NCBI GenBank assembly: GCA_028564925.1
Contig: CM053026.1
Location: 605,509,616-605,573,615, forward strand
DNA: 64,000 nucleotides
From: Lithobates sylvaticus
Lineage: Eukaryota > Chordata > Amphibia > Anura > Ranidae
Direction of reading: 5' to 3'
Below are positions 1-12,105 of this stretch, piece by piece. Position numbers and translations under genes: made by a program. The first letter of the stretch is position 1. Each line of letters begins with the position of its first letter. The notes under the pieces are model-generated. The model saw only the letters and a list, made by a program, of their open reading frames with translations. It searched no databases and was not told the DNA's origin.

Positions 1-666
1 AAGGACATAAGCGCTGCTGCAATATTATAGAGACTTTATATAGGAAGGACTGTTTTTATAAAATTGCCATATTTTCATATTTTTTTACACTGTTTTGAAA
101 AATTGGATCATTTTTATTCCTATTACAAGGAATGTAAACATCCCTTGTAATAGAAAAAAGCATGACAGGTCCTCTTAAATATGAGATCTGGGATCAAAAA
201 GTCCTCAGATCTCATATTTGGACTTAAATGCAATAAAAAAAAAAAAATTGTCATTTGAAAAAATGACATTGAAAAAATGTGTGCCTTTAAGAGGTATGGG
301 CAGAAGTGAGGTTTTGACATCCCTTCCACCCTGCTATGGTATAGAGACAGGTGGGGGCCATCTTAGACTCACTTGTCTCCATACCACAGACATGACAGGT
401 CCCGATCGCCTCCGCCGCTACTGGCGGCTCCGGCTCCTTGCTCCAGCGGAGGGCACGGGAGAGCTGCAGGAGGGGGTGGCACCTCTCCCGCCGCCGATAA
501 CGGTGATCTTGCGGTGAACCCGCCGCAGAGACCACCATTATCGTACACACGACCGGCGCCTGAAGAGATGGATATCCCAGTTGTGGCAGCTGCTGCTGCC
601 GTTACCGAGATATCCCTCTTCAAAAAAGGGACGTACATCGTCGTGCACTGGTCGTAAAGTGGTTAA
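1..666. repeat. TTAA-type non-autonomous element, end portion
   Basis: The stretch ends in GTGGTTAA at 659-666, the same type of end as the element at 13819-14825. It holds the GC-rich block 400-560 and the inverted pair 124-150 / 183-220 around 'ctcatattt' typical of long frog repeats. Piggybac-like origin is inferred from the TTAA end; the other end lies outside the window. Overlapping small reading frames show no protein-like pattern and are not called. Confidence 0.45.
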
Positions 667-1610
667 TTTTGGTTCAGGGTTCTTAATATTCATACCAGAC
701 CCAAAGGGCCTGGTGATGGACTGTGGGGGAATCCCGTGCCGTTTTTTTCTAATGACTTTCATGTGTATTGCCGGGACCGACAATTCATTATAGCCGCAAG
801 TACTTTTATGCCCCGTACACACGATCGGAAATTCCGCCAGCAAAAGTCTGAAAGAGCTTTTGGTTGGAAATTCCAACCGTGTGTATGCTCCATCTGACTT
901 TTGCTGGCGGAATTCCTGCCAGTATAACATTGAGAGCAGGTTCTCAATTTTTCGGTCGGAAAAAGTTCCGATCTAAAATTCTGATCGTCTGTACCAATTC
1001 CGACGCGCAAAATTCCTACGCATGCTCGGAAACAATTTGACGCATGCTCGGAAGCATTGAACTTAATTTTCTCGGCTCGTCATAGTGTTGTACGTCACCG
1101 CGTTCTTGACGGTTGAAAGTTTAGAGAACTTTTTTGTGACTGTGTGTATGCAAGCCAAGCTTGACCGGAACTCCGTCGGAAAAAAAAAAAAAAAGATTTT
1201 TCCAACGTAAATTCCACTCGTGTGTACGGAGTATTATATGACTTTTTTTCCTTTAGAAGTGTCATTTTGCTCTCGGACTGTGTTGGAAACATGCGCCTCT
1301 TTACAGGCATATTATAGACGAAATTTAAAGGAATATTTCACTTTTATTGTTTCACTTTAAGCATTATTAAAATCACTGCTCCCGAAAAAACTTCAGTTTT
1401 TAAAACTTTTTTTGCATCAATACATGTCCCCTGGGGCAGGACCCAGGTCCCCTTGCATATAAGCCTTTAAAATTAGCACTTTTGATTATTCATGTTCGTG
1501 TCCCATAGACTTTAACCGTGTTCGCGTGTTCAAACTAATTTTTTGCCTGTTCACATGTTCTGCTGCGAACCGAACCTTGGGGTGTTCGGCTCATCCGTAG
1601 TTGTCAGTGT
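667..1610. mobile_element. hAT-like non-autonomous element, interrupted by a MITE
   Basis: The right end (1480-1610) is rich in GTTCG/CGAAC and ends in 'gttcggctcatcc'. Reversed copies of this end begin the elements at 40464 and 53513. Between its halves lies the MITE at 809-1233. The hAT assignment is inferred from the related element at 40464-49052, which has an 8 bp TSD. Confidence 0.5.
809..1233. mobile_element. MITE, PIF/Harbinger-like, GTACACACG family (copy 1)
   Basis: The terminal inverted repeats are TGCCCCGTACACACG on the left and CGTGTGTACGGAGTA on the right, flanked by TTA on both sides (806-808 and 1234-1236). A 3 bp TWA duplication is the hallmark of PIF/Harbinger elements. There is no transposase, so it is non-autonomous. 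Related copies are at 7293, 9930, 12671, 38337, 48058 and 54693. Confidence 0.75.
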
Positions 1611-1822
1611 AAATTCCCCCTTACATGGAAGTCATTGTATGTTCCCCTTACACTGGTGGTTGGTGCAAATGCTTTTATTACATTGTTGTCAGTTTAAAAA
1701 TCCCTCTTTATATTGGTGGGTGGCATAAAATCCCCCCTCACATTGGTGGTCAGTGTAAATCCCCCTTCACATTGGTGGTCATTGTAAATTCCCCATTGCA
1801 TTGGTGGTCAGTGTAGAATCTA
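1600..1822. repeat. Minisatellite, about 29 bp unit
   Basis: Degenerate tandem copies of a unit like 'cattggtggtcagtgtaaat' plus 'cccccttca'. The clearest copies are at 1737-1822 and the copies to the left are more diverged. The small open frames here come from the repetition. Confidence 0.75.
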
Positions 1823-2054
1823 TATACTTGCCAAAGATTTCCAGCTTTGCTCTACATGATTCAGAATTTGCCACAGTGTACTGCCTCCTAACTAATCCCA
1901 CCCTTCCACCACTGCCACTGATCACATCAACACCCCAGCATTGCCACTGATCACACCCCCCTCCCCCCAGCATTGCCACTATTCCAATGAGTCCTAGGAT
2001 CCCTAGGGGTTTTCTGTCTATTGATGGGTCCCCTCACCTCCCCAGTCCATGGTG

Positions 2055-2300
2055 TGCAGGCAGTGAGGAGATGATGTGAATGTAACCTTTAGCAACCAAT
2101 AAGTGAGCAGTAATGATGTGCACTAACCTTTTGCAACCAATCATTGAGCATTAAGGGTATGCAGTAACCTCTAGCAACCAATAAGCGATCAGTAACAATG
2201 TGCAGTAACCTCTAGCAACCAATTAGTGAGTAGTAAAGATGTCTAGTAAGCTCCAGCAACCAATCAGTGAGCATTATTGATGTACAGTAATCTCTAGCTG
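2055..2300. repeat. Degenerate tandem repeat, about 46 bp unit, five copies
   Basis: The unit carries 'agcaaccaat' followed by 'agtgagcagtaa' and 'gatgtgcagtaacct'. Five copies can be followed, each with several substitutions, so the array is old. Confidence 0.75.
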
Positions 2301-3487
2301 CTATTTATTGATTGTGTATCTCAGAGCAAGATAATGTTTGCCCAGGGTCCAATCAATTTTAAAGACGTCCCTGGATGGAAGGCTTCAGCCTTATTCAGTA
2401 ATTACTTCCTGCTCTTTTTTATTTATTTTATTTTATAAAGTGAGTTTTATACATCTTTGAAGGAGGATATATCGTTATATAGAGCAGAAAAACAGGAATT
2501 TTACAAATACATGCTGGGGTAACACTCAGTACCTCTGCACACATAACACAGAACAAAGCAAGAATGTTCAGAGTGTTCTTACACCCTATATTGCTATTGT
2601 TACTGTGTACTAATATATGCATTTCATTTACAAATTTTTCATGGTTTGAAATTAAAGTTCCCATATAGCTGTGACCTAGCCTAAAACTTGGTAACACATC
2701 TAAAATGTTTTGTAACCCTATTATGGTTCGATGTTGGTTGGCAGAAAAGGGGATTGTTTAAATGTTTAATCCTTTACTCTTCTTACATGTGAAAGCAAAT
2801 AGATATTTGTATAATTTTACTAGCAACAAAAAAAAGCCCTGCCGATAAAAAGAAAAAACAAAAAAAATTGAGTTTTTATTTGGAATAAAAATATTATTCA
2901 TGATCAAACTGATGCTTAAAAGCGTAAAAGGGATCTGCTTGTAAAGATGTTAGATTACTTTTGCTATTATTATTACTACGAAAATAATGTAGCTTTAGTG
3001 ACATCTAGTGTTTAGTATGATAAAACAGAAAGATTTGTTTATGATCCTGTGCTGTTAGGTTTAATAACTGTTTTATAGATGTATTTAAGCTGTTCAGAAT
3101 ATAAACACATATACTGTATCATTATGAATTACCTTCTGGATTGAAGAACTTCTAGATTAACTACAAAAAGCTTATTATCCACTGCCTCATAACAGATACT
3201 GTACTTTTTTCTTCTACAGCCTCAGGAAAATACTATAATCTACTAAAACAGGCATATGAGATGATGTCATAATACCTTCATATGTTGTGTTTCATAGCAG
3301 TGTAGAGATCCAGAAATCCTACCATAATGACAATTATTATTATTTTTTGATTTGTTATGGGTAAAAGATCTGTCACGGGTGACCATGAAAATACGAGCAA
3401 CAAATATTCGAGTAATAAAAAAAGAGAGACAGCTTAGCAATTATAATAAAAACAGTACATTTATCACCAATGGTTTAGTGCAGTATA
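2301..3487. other. No recognised feature
   Basis: AT-rich sequence without a convincing reading frame, terminal repeats or tandem structure. It is the flank into which the Tc1 element starting at 3488 inserted. Confidence 0.5.
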
Positions 3488-3766
3488 CAGTATCTCACAA
3501 AAGTGAGTACACCCCCTACATTTTTGTAAATATTTTATTATACCTTTTCATGAGACAACACTGAAGAAATTACACTTTGCTACAATGTAAAGTAGTGAGT
3601 GTACAGTTGTATATCAGTGTAAATTTGCTGCCCCCTCAAAATAACTCAACACACAGCCATTAATGTCTAAACTGCTGACAACAAAAGTGAGTACATCCCT
3701 AAGTGAAAATGTCCAAATTGGGCCCAATTAGCCATTTTCCCTCCCTGGTGTCATGTGACTCATTAG

Positions 3767-4145
3767 CATAGTCATGCGCAGGGGGTGTGCCAGGTGTGCC
3801 TGGGCACACTCTAATCACCAAGGTTTCCAACCATGTAGTGTCTGTAAGAAGCCAGGGGCTACAGTTGCTCCACATCTCTGCTGCCTCCTTAGCCAATGGT
3901 AACTACACTGCCTAGCCCCCTTCCCCAGCGCGTCTTATTTGACTTTACAACAGAATGTGCCGGCAGATGGAGCAGGCAGGAAAGGGAGGACTAAACACAG
4001 CTTGCAGTGTGGGACAGGATTCAGCCTACCAGGAGAAGGTAAGCACAATGTAGTCAGTACACATACATACATACACACACACGCATGCATGTGTGTTTGA
4101 GCTTTGGGGTGCACACCCTAATGCAATAAGCTGCACACACCTATG
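3767..4145. mobile_element. hAT-like MITE inside the Tc1 element
   Basis: It begins CATAGtcaTGcGCAG and ends with the inverted CTGCACACACCTATG. It is flanked by the 8 bp direct repeat CTCATTAG (3759-3766 and 4146-4153), as expected for a hAT element. The inverted Tc1 copy at 28870-28990 lacks this insert and shows the uninterrupted target, which supports these borders. Confidence 0.88.
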
Positions 4146-4244
4146 CTCATTAGTGTTATAGGGTCTCAAGTGTGAATGGGGAGCAGGTGTGTTAAATTTG
4201 GTGTTATTGCTCTGACTCTCTCATACTGGTCACTAGAAGTTCAA

Positions 4245-5220
4245 CATGGCACCTCATGGCAAAGAACTCTCTGAGGATCTGAAAAAAAAATAATTGTTGC
4301 TCTACATAAACATGGCCTAGGCTATAAGAAGATTGCCAAGACCCTGAAACTGAGCTGCAGCACAGTGGCCAAGACCATATAGCATATAAAACAGGCCTTG
4401 CCATGGTTGACCAAAGAAGTTGCGTGCACGTGCTCAGCATCATATCCAGAAGCTGTCTTTGGGAAATAGATGTATGAGGCCTGCCAGCATTGCTACAGAG
4501 GTTGAAGGGGTAGGGAGGTTAGCTTGTCAGTGGTCAGACCATACACTGCACACTGCATGAAATTGGTCTGCATGGATGATGTACAAGAAAGCCGGCAAAC
4601 AATTTGCTGAAGACAAGCAGACTAAGGACATGGATTACTGGAAACATGTCCTGTGGTCTGATAAAACCAAGATACACTTATTTGGTTCAGATGTTGTCAA
4701 GCGTGTGTGGCGACAACCAGCTGAGGAGTACAAAGACAAGTGTGTCTTGCCTACAGCCAAGCATGGTGGTGGGAGTGTCATGGTCTGGGGCTGCATGAGT
4801 GCTGCCGGCACTGGGGAGCTACAGTTCATTGAGGGAACCATGAATGCCAACACATACTGTGACATGCTGAAGCAGAGCATGATCCCTTCCCTTCAGAGAC
4901 TGGGCCGCTGAGCAGTATTTAAACATGATAATGACCCCAAACACACCTCCAAGACAACCACTGCCTTGCTAAAGAAGCTGAGGGTAAAGGTGATGGACAG
5001 GCCATGCATGTCTCCAGACCTAAAACCTATTGAGCATATGTGGGGCATCCTCAAACAGAAGGTGGAGAAGAGCAAGGTCGCTAACATCCACCAGCTCCGT
5101 GATGTTGTCATGGAGAAGTGGAAGTGGACTCCAGTGGCAACCTGTGAAGCTCTGGTGAACTCCATGCCCAAGAAGGTTAAGGCAGTGCTGGAAAATAATG
5201 GTGGCCACACAAAATATTGA
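4245..5220 (+). pseudogene. Tc1 transposase, degraded
   Basis: A DDE transposase that would cut and rejoin its own TA-flanked ends in the nucleus. The 5' part reads MAPHGKELSEDLKKK and then loses frame in an A run near 4280, followed by the helix-turn-helix stretch GYKKIAKTLKLSCSTVAKTI. A central open part (4576-4911) has WSDKTKIHLFG with the first catalytic Asp and HGGGSVMVWG. A TGA at 4909-4911 then interrupts the frame. The same frame continues with HDNDPKHTSK (second Asp) and, in 4966-5220, SPDLKPIEHMW with the third acidic residue, ending in NNGGHTKY at a normal stop. The catalytic residues survive, but at least one frameshift and one stop make it inactive. Confidence 0.9.
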
Positions 5221-5465
5221 CACTTTGGGCCCTATTTGGACATTTTCACTTAGGGGTGTACTCACTTTTGTTGCCAGTGGTTTAGACATTAATGGCTGTG
5301 TGTTGAGTTATTTTGAGGGGACAGCAAATTTACACTGTTATACAAGCTGTGCACTCACTACTTTACATTGTAGCAAAGTGTAATTTCTTCAGTGTTGTCT
5401 CATGAAAAGGTGTAATAAAATATTTACCAAAATGTGAGGGGTGTACTCACTTTTGTGAGATACTG

Positions 5466-5879
5466 TATGTATAAAGAGTTGCTACCTTCAAACAGAGACA
5501 TAGGAGACAACTTAAAGATTTAGTTGCAGTGTTCTCTGGAAGTGGACATATATGCTAGTTAGATGTATACAATCTATGTATTCAAATGATCTTCATTTAA
5601 TTAGAATTAGATGCTCAGACTTTGACAACACAAAAAACATTTGCATGGTGATTGTACAGCATTCTAAAGTTTCTTCTGGTCCAAATGCATGCAGCTTGTT
5701 CTGTTTCAAATGCCGATTTTTAAGTAACTTTAATGTAGAAGTGGAAAAGTCTCTCTTGTTGGTAACTCTGGATGATTTGGTTCTCAGAATGCTTTTCTTT
5801 CAACCTACGAAGTGGAGAATACTATTGTTTGAAGGCTGGGGTAGAAGACTTGAATACATTTCTTAGTCAGCTTTAATTT
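5466..5879. other. No recognised feature
   Basis: Sequence between the Tc1 element and the BEL/Pao-type fossil. A 104-codon plus frame at 5552-5866 has no family resemblance I recognise and is not called. Part of it may belong to the fossil. Confidence 0.4.
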
Positions 5880-6950
5880 TAGTAGATAGATAGATATGAA
5901 AATGAATTGCAGCTTAGGCCAAGTTTCCTGTGTAGTAATGATGAATCAAAGTCATTGGGTCTCTTGCTAGGACTCTCCACGTGAAGCAATATTAGCATTT
6001 TGCAATTGTCAGGTATACTTCCATTGATGAAAAGACAAGCCCGAGGTTGCAGCGTGTTCACTGTGAGCAACTCGGTGTTATCCACTGAAATAGTTGCACA
6101 GTCCATAAACTGATAAACATCAGTATGATTGTGCAGGATCTTGGCATTAGTAGATTCTTGTACACCTATTGAAAGATCAATCTTGTTGCTGTCTTAGAAG
6201 TTTCTATTGTTATTTTACTGGTGCTGCTGTAAGACGATTCCCTAATGTAGACTGGATTGCTCTCTGGAAGTCTTGTTAACAGAGTGGTTATCTCCTCTGG
6301 GAAGTACAAGTTTCAATAGATAAAGTGGATGTCCTGAGTTTTCAATCGTTTTCCAAGTGCGCACAGTAATTGAAATCTGTTTCTGTCTGGAGCGAAGAGC
6401 ACCAATAATGACCCAGCCTAATTTAGTCTTTTTGGAAAGGATTACCCAAAAGATCATATACTTTTCTTGTAGCTTGTGGACTCTTGGAATGTATCTTCCC
6501 AGTAGAAACATGATTGTGACATTATTTTCCAATCGTGGTATGTATACTTGTCTAGAAACATTAAGGAACATGTAACGCACATCTTCCAGTATAGAGAGTA
6601 TCCTCTCTCTCATTTGGTATCATTGCACTCAATAAATGTAGGAAGATGCATTCCTTCTGTCCCTTTTTGCCTGTTATGTTTCATGAAATAATGGATTCTC
6701 CAGCTGGGGAAATTCTTAGTGTGGTTTCTACTGTGCCAGCACGTGTGCAGGGTGTAGGACAGTACATCTTCCCTTATATTCAACATGTCAGAAAACTATG
6801 AAGTGGCAAACAAATGACTGCTTTGGTGATCTAAAAAAGCATACATTCTGACCACTTTCTCTGATTGTCCTCAAGGAAACACTTTCACCAGACATATTTT
6901 AGCACTGATTTTAACAGAAAATCCTTTCTGACATAGCTCAGTATATTTAT
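5880..6950 (-). pseudogene. protease-like part of the BEL/Pao fossil
   Basis: Minus-strand reading shows KICLVKVFPRTIREKVVRMY followed by a protease-like segment, then FLLGRYIPRVHKLQEK and KTKLGWVIIGALRS. The LLGRD..RVHK and LGWVI.G blocks are typical of the protease/reverse transcriptase linker of BEL/Pao elements. It lies directly downstream of the gag zinc-knuckle region, as expected. It is a fossil and broken; the reverse transcriptase itself is not recognisable in the window. Confidence 0.7.
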
Positions 6951-7292
6951 TTAAGATTGTTGGAGGTGACTGCTCTCCACCATGATCTGATGTGGGTGTA
7001 AGATCTTCGGTGGATGTAGAATCTTATTCAAATGGGGCCTCAGTGTAAGGCAGATAGCCATCTGTTGCTGTTGCACTCTTTTGACTGTAGCTTTGGATTC
7101 TCTGTAGAAGTGCTCCATGGATGCGCAACATCTGAAGCAAATGTCATGGCTCCTTAAGAACTCCCTGTGTTCTTCAAAGTGATTTTCTGAGTGCACAATG
7201 CTTTCTTAGAGGAGTTTGTTTGTCGGGAATGACGTAGTGAGTGTTTGGGTCTTTTCATCTTTCTTCATCGACAATGCTTGTAGTAAGTGTAA

Positions 7293-7707
7293 TGCCCCGT
7301 ACACACGATCAGATTTTCCAACAACAAATGTTGGATGTGAGCTTGTTGGCGGAAAGTCCGACCGGGTGTATGCTCCATCAAACATCTGGTGTCGTACTTT
7401 CCGCCAACAAATGTTGGCTAGCAGGTTCTCAAATTTTCCGCCAACAAATGTTTGTTGTCGGACTTTCCAAGTGTGTTTACACAAGTCCATCGGACAAAAG
7501 TCCACGCATGCTCAAAATCAAGTACAAGCCGGAGATATAACTAGCTTTCGTAATGGAGATATCACGTACGTCTTGTACATCACTACGTTCATAATTGTTG
7601 GCCAACATTTGTGTGCGCTTGTGTATGCAAGACAAGTTGGAGCCAACATCCTTCGAACAAAAATCTACGATTTTGTCATCGGAAAGTCTGATCGTGTGTA
7701 TGGGGCA
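7293..7707. mobile_element. MITE, GTACACACG family (copy 2)
   Basis: Ends TGCCCCGTACACACG and CGTGTGTATGGGGCA, flanked by TAA (7290-7292) and a changed TCA (7708-7710). The interior carries several copies of 'ccaacaaatgttgg'-type inverted motifs. A 194-codon plus frame spans almost the whole MITE, but it reads through terminal repeats and is not considered a gene. Confidence 0.85.
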
Positions 7708-8456
7708 TCACTCTTTCTACTAGTGACAACATTTCTAGATACTCTGTATGTAGTGTTGATGTATTCTCTTCTTCTAGTTGGAGGGCTGGAAAGTCAATAA
7801 ATAACAAACTTGGATCATTCTTAGCTCTTCCGAAATCTTTGAGGAACCTTTAGAAGAAAGATAAGGAAAGAAAGGAAACTAGATGCCATTCATTGTAATT
7901 GGAACCAGCTGTAGCTTATTTTTCCTGCATACTGCATGGCAATAACCAGTTTAACACTGTGCTCGTTATCTATGTAGTTAAGATCTAGTAGATGTGGCTC
8001 TTCCTTGGTTAGTCCATTCTTAGAGAGAAGATTGCATATTTCCTTGAACTTCTGGTTGTCTTTGTTGGATATCTTTGGAGAGTTCTGCAGCCTCTTAAGC
8101 AAAGCATAACTTCCCATGTTTGAGGCCCTTGTCTTGCTCATGGATGTGAACCATTTTAAGTCTCTTAACACAGTCTGACAATTGATGGCCCAGCCATCTG
8201 ATTAGCAAATCAAGTTCATGCATAGGTGCAATATATCAGTTCCTTGAGATCTTGTTGTGGCTAGTGTTCCTTCCCCATTGCTAGAGGTGGTGGCATCTAC
8301 TAGCTGGTGTTTTGGTGTTGGAGAGAATAAAGTAGCAGATCGGTTCAACAGAGGTGAATTATTGACATCAGGCGGACTCCTGGTGTGGGCCTCAAGAACG
8401 GTGTTAACAGTCTCAAGAGGTTTTGTGTTGATTTGATGAGCTTCCACTTGAAGTGG

Positions 8457-9480
8457 AAGAAGTGAAAAATTTGGGGATCTCTTGATACCAAGCCAAGGTC
8501 AGGTTGATCAAGAAAATTTTTAGCCACAACTGCCACAGGAACTGTTCGGGATACAAAGAAAAGCCCACAGGTAACCTCAGGAGAAATACAGACTGCACTG
8601 GAAAAAGATGGTGTGGTTGTTTTTAAGGAGCTGCATGGTCAAGTTGCCAAAAAGAAGCCTTTACTGTACAAGTTTCACAAAAAAGCCTGGTTACAATATG
8701 CCCAACAACACCTTGACATGCCTCATTGGCTTTTTTGTGGCGTTGGTACAGTAAAGGCTTCCTTCTGGCAGCTCAACCATGCAGCTCTTTTTTGTTCAAG
8801 TATCGTTGAATTGTGCTTCTTAAAAACAACCACACCGTCTTTTTGGAGAGCAGCCTGTATTTCTTCTGCGGTTACCTGTGGGTTTTTCTTTGTATCCTGA
8901 GCAATTCTTCAGCCAGCTGTGGCTGCAATCTTTCTTGACTTACCTGACCTTGGCTTGGTATCAAAAGAGCCCCTAATTTTCCCCTTCTTGATAATTGATC
9001 AAACAGTACTGACTGGCATATTCAAGGCTTTGGATATCTTTTTATATCCTTTTCCATCTTTGTAAAGTTTCGTTACGCAGGTCTTTTGACTGTTCTTTTC
9101 TACCTTCTCATGGCTCAGTGTCTAGCCTGCTTAGTGCATCCATGTGAGAACTAACAAATCCATTGACTATTTATACACAGACGCTAATTGTGATTTAAAA
9201 AGCCCCAAATGTGGGAAATTAACCTTTTAATTGCCATTTTAACCTGTGTGTGCCACCTTCCGTGTCTGTACCAATTTTTTATCAGGGCCATTTGGGTGAT
9301 TTCTGTTATCATTATGAATTAAAAAGGATCCAAAAAACTATGTGATAATACATAGCTTCATGTGATTGCTATCCTTAAATAAAATAGTTTTTTTGGCATG
9401 ATCAGTCATATTTTCAAAATTATTGCCAACATTTCACAATTTCTACCAGGGTATGCAAACTTTTAAGCAAGACTTTATAT
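8457..9480 (-). mobile_element. Tc1-like fragment (family B) with inverted partial copy
   Basis: The right end carries 'ctaccagggtatgcaaactttt' in part, a Tc1 terminal sequence, and the transposase reads on the minus strand (RSGKSRKIAATAG, VTAEEIQAALQKDGVVVFKK). From about 8740 leftwards a second piece runs in the opposite direction (8457-8700, plus strand) with ELHGQVAKKKPLLYKF and HKKAWLQYAQQHLDM, typical of the Tc1 transposase second DNA-binding domain. The two arms can fold on each other around a loop near 8700-8735. The catalytic core is missing. Confidence 0.75.
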
Positions 9481-9929
9481 AGAAGTATGCAACAGTCCAG
9501 GGTGACCTATGTGTTTGATTACCATAGCCTCTCCTGTTGCCATATGTACTATGAGTTAATGTACAGGGCTTAAAGCATCCAGTGCAATTGTATGCCTATT
9601 GTTCTGGCTTTGGACAATTTACAAGGTCCATATTTCAGTGTCATCAGAGGTTGCCAAAATAGGACAATGGATAACTCCTTCTTCCTCCACAGCTTGTTCC
9701 AAAACAGCTTGGCTAAGGTTTCTGTTTGTTTTATTTCTCTGTAGAAGTGCTCCATGGATGCGCAACATCTGAAGCAAATGTCATGGCTCCTTAAGAACTC
9801 CCTGTGTTCTTCAAAGTGATTTTCTGAGTGCACAATGCTTTCTTAGAGGAGTTTGTTTGTCGGGAATGATGTAGTGAGTGTTTGGGTCTTTTCATCTTTC
9901 TTCATCGACAATGCTTGTAGTAAGTGTAA

Positions 9930-10344
9930 TGCCCCGTACACACGATCAGATTTTCCAACAACAAATGTTGGATGTGAGCTTGTTGGCGGAAAGTCCGACC
10001 GGGTGTATGCTCCATCAAACATCTGGTGTCGTACTTTCCGCCAACAAATGTTGGCTAGCAGGTTCTCAAATTTTCCGCCAACAAATGTTTGTTGTCGGAC
10101 TTTCCAAGTGTGTTTACACAAGTCCATCGGACAAAAGTCCACGCATGCTCAAAATCAAGTACGAGCCGGAGATATAACTAGCTTTCGTAATGGAGATATC
10201 ACGTACGTCTTGTACATCACTACGTTCATAATTGTTGGCCAACATTTGTGTGCGCTTGTGTATGCAAGACAAGTTGGAGCCAACATCCTTCGAACAAAAA
10301 TCTACGGTTTTGTCATCGGAAAGTCTGATCGTGTGTATGGGGCA
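9930..10344. mobile_element. MITE, GTACACACG family (copy 3, duplicated from copy 2)
   Basis: Same element as 7293-7707, carried along by the tandem duplication. The flanks are identical, so it is not an independent insertion. Confidence 0.9.
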
Positions 10345-11082
10345 TCACTCTTTCTACTAGTGACAACATTTCTAGATACTCTGTATGTAGTGTTGATGTA
10401 TTCTCTTCTTCTAGTTGGAGGGCTGGAAAGTCAATAAATAACAAACTTGGATCATTCTTAGCTCTTCCGAAATCTTTGAGGAACCTTTAGAAGAAAGATA
10501 AGGAAAGAAAGGAAACTAGATGCCATTCATTGTAATTGGAACCAGCTGTAGCTTATTTTTCCTGCATACTGCATGGCAATAACCAGTTTAACACTGTGCT
10601 CGTTATCTATGTAGTTAAGATCTAGTAGATGTGGCTCTTCCTTGGTTAGTCCATTCTTAGAGAGAAGATTGCATATTTCCTTGAACTTCTGGTTGTCTTT
10701 GTTGGATATCTTTGGAGAGTTCTGCAGCCTCTTAAGCAAAGCATAACTTCCCATGTTTGAGGCCCTTGTCTTGCTCATGGATGTGAACCATTAACACAGT
10801 CTGACAATTGATGGCCCAGCCATCTGATTAGCAAATCAAGTTCATGCATAGGTGCAATATATCAGTTCCTTGAGATCTTGTTGTGGCTAGTGTTCCTTCC
10901 CCATTGCTAGAGGTGGTGGCATCTACTAGCTGGTGTTTTGGTGTTGGAGAGAATAAAGTAGCAGATCGGTTCAACAGAGGTGAATTATTGACATCAGGCG
11001 GACTCCTGGTGTGGGCCTCAAGAACGGTGTTAACAGTCTCAAGAGGTTTTGTGTTGATTTGATGAGCTTCCACTTGAAGTGG

Positions 11083-12105
11083 AAGAAGTGAAAAATTTGG
11101 GGATCTCTTGATACCAAGCCAAGGTCAGGTTGATCAAGAAAATTTTTAGCCACAACTGCCACAGGAACTGTTCGGGATACAAAGAAAAGCCCACAGGTAA
11201 CCTCAGGAGAAATACAGACTGCTCTGGAAAAAGATGGTGTGGTTGTTTATAAGGAGCTGCATGGTCAAGTTGCCAAAAAGAAGCCTTTACTGTACAAGTT
11301 TCACAAAAAAGCCTGGTTACAATATGCCCAACAACACCTTGACATGCCTCATTGGCTTTTTTGTGGCGTTGGTACAGTAAAGGCTTCCTTCTGGCAGCTC
11401 AACCATGCAGCTCTTTTTTGTTCAAGTATCGTTGAATTGTGCTTCTTAAAAACAACCACACCGTCTTTTTGGAGAGCAGCCTGTATTTCTTCTGCGGTTA
11501 CCTGTGGGTTTTTCTTTGTATCCTGAGCAATTCTTCAGCCAGCTGTGGCTGCAATCTTTCTTGACTTACCTGACCTTGGCTTGGTATCAAAAGAGCCCCT
11601 AATTTTCCCCTTCTTGATAATTGATCAAACAGTAATGACTGGCATATTCAAGGCTTTGGATATCTTTTTATATCCTTTTCCATCTTTGTAAAGTTTCGTT
11701 ACGCAGGTCTTTTGACTGTTCTTTTCTACCTTCTCATGGCTCAGTGTCTAGCCTGCTTAGTGCATCCATGTGAGAACTAACAAATTCATTGACTATTTAT
11801 ACACAGACGCTAATTGTGATTTAAAAAGCCCCAAATGTGGGAAATTAACCTTTTAATTGCCATTTTAACCTGTGTGTGCCACCTTCCGTGTCTGTACCAA
11901 TTTTTTATCAGGGCCATTTGGGTGATTTCTGTTATCATTATGAATTAAAAAGGATCCAAAAAACTATGTGATAATACATAGCTTCATGTGATTGCTATCC
12001 TTAAATAAAATAGTTTTTTGGCATGATCAGTCATATTTTCAAAATTATTGCCAAAATTTCACAATTTCTACCAGGGTATGCAAACTTTTAAGCAAGACTT
12101 TATAT
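11083..12105 (-). mobile_element. Tc1-like fragment (family B), duplicate
   Basis: Copy of 8457-9480 within the second tandem unit, with the same inverted arms and only a few substitutions. Confidence 0.8.

Larger units (their letters stand above)
3488..5465 (+). mobile_element. Tc1/mariner element, family A copy 1, with nested insert
   Basis: The ends CAGTATCTCACAAAAG and the reverse complement CTTTTGTGAGATACTG are flanked by TA at 3486-3487 and 5466-5467, the Tc1 target duplication. Subterminal copies of 'gtgagtacaccc' and 'actcaacacacagccatta' repeat in inverted form at both ends. After removing the 387 bp of nested element plus duplicated site, the length is about 1.6 kb, the usual Tc1 size. 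Copies 2 and 3 are at 27704-29215 and 32727-34908. Confidence 0.93.
7101..9737. repeat. Tandem segmental duplication, copy 1 (2.64 kb)
   Basis: Near-identical to 9738-12360. Both begin 'ttctctgtagaagtgctcc' and carry the same MITE, the same BEL/Pao gag parts and the same inverted Tc1 fragment. Copy 2 differs by scattered substitutions and a deletion of about 11 bp near 10793. The repeat boundary runs 'gtttgttttatt|tctctgtag' at 9737. Confidence 0.93.

Noticed and set aside
4576-4911. An active Tc1 transposase
   Set aside because: The frame has a stop at 4909-4911 and loses frame near 4280, so no full protein can be made.
7216-7800. 194-codon plus-strand open frame, and its copy at 9853-10437
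   Set aside because: It runs through both terminal repeats of a MITE, has no domain pattern, and the second copy is a recent duplication, so conservation says nothing.
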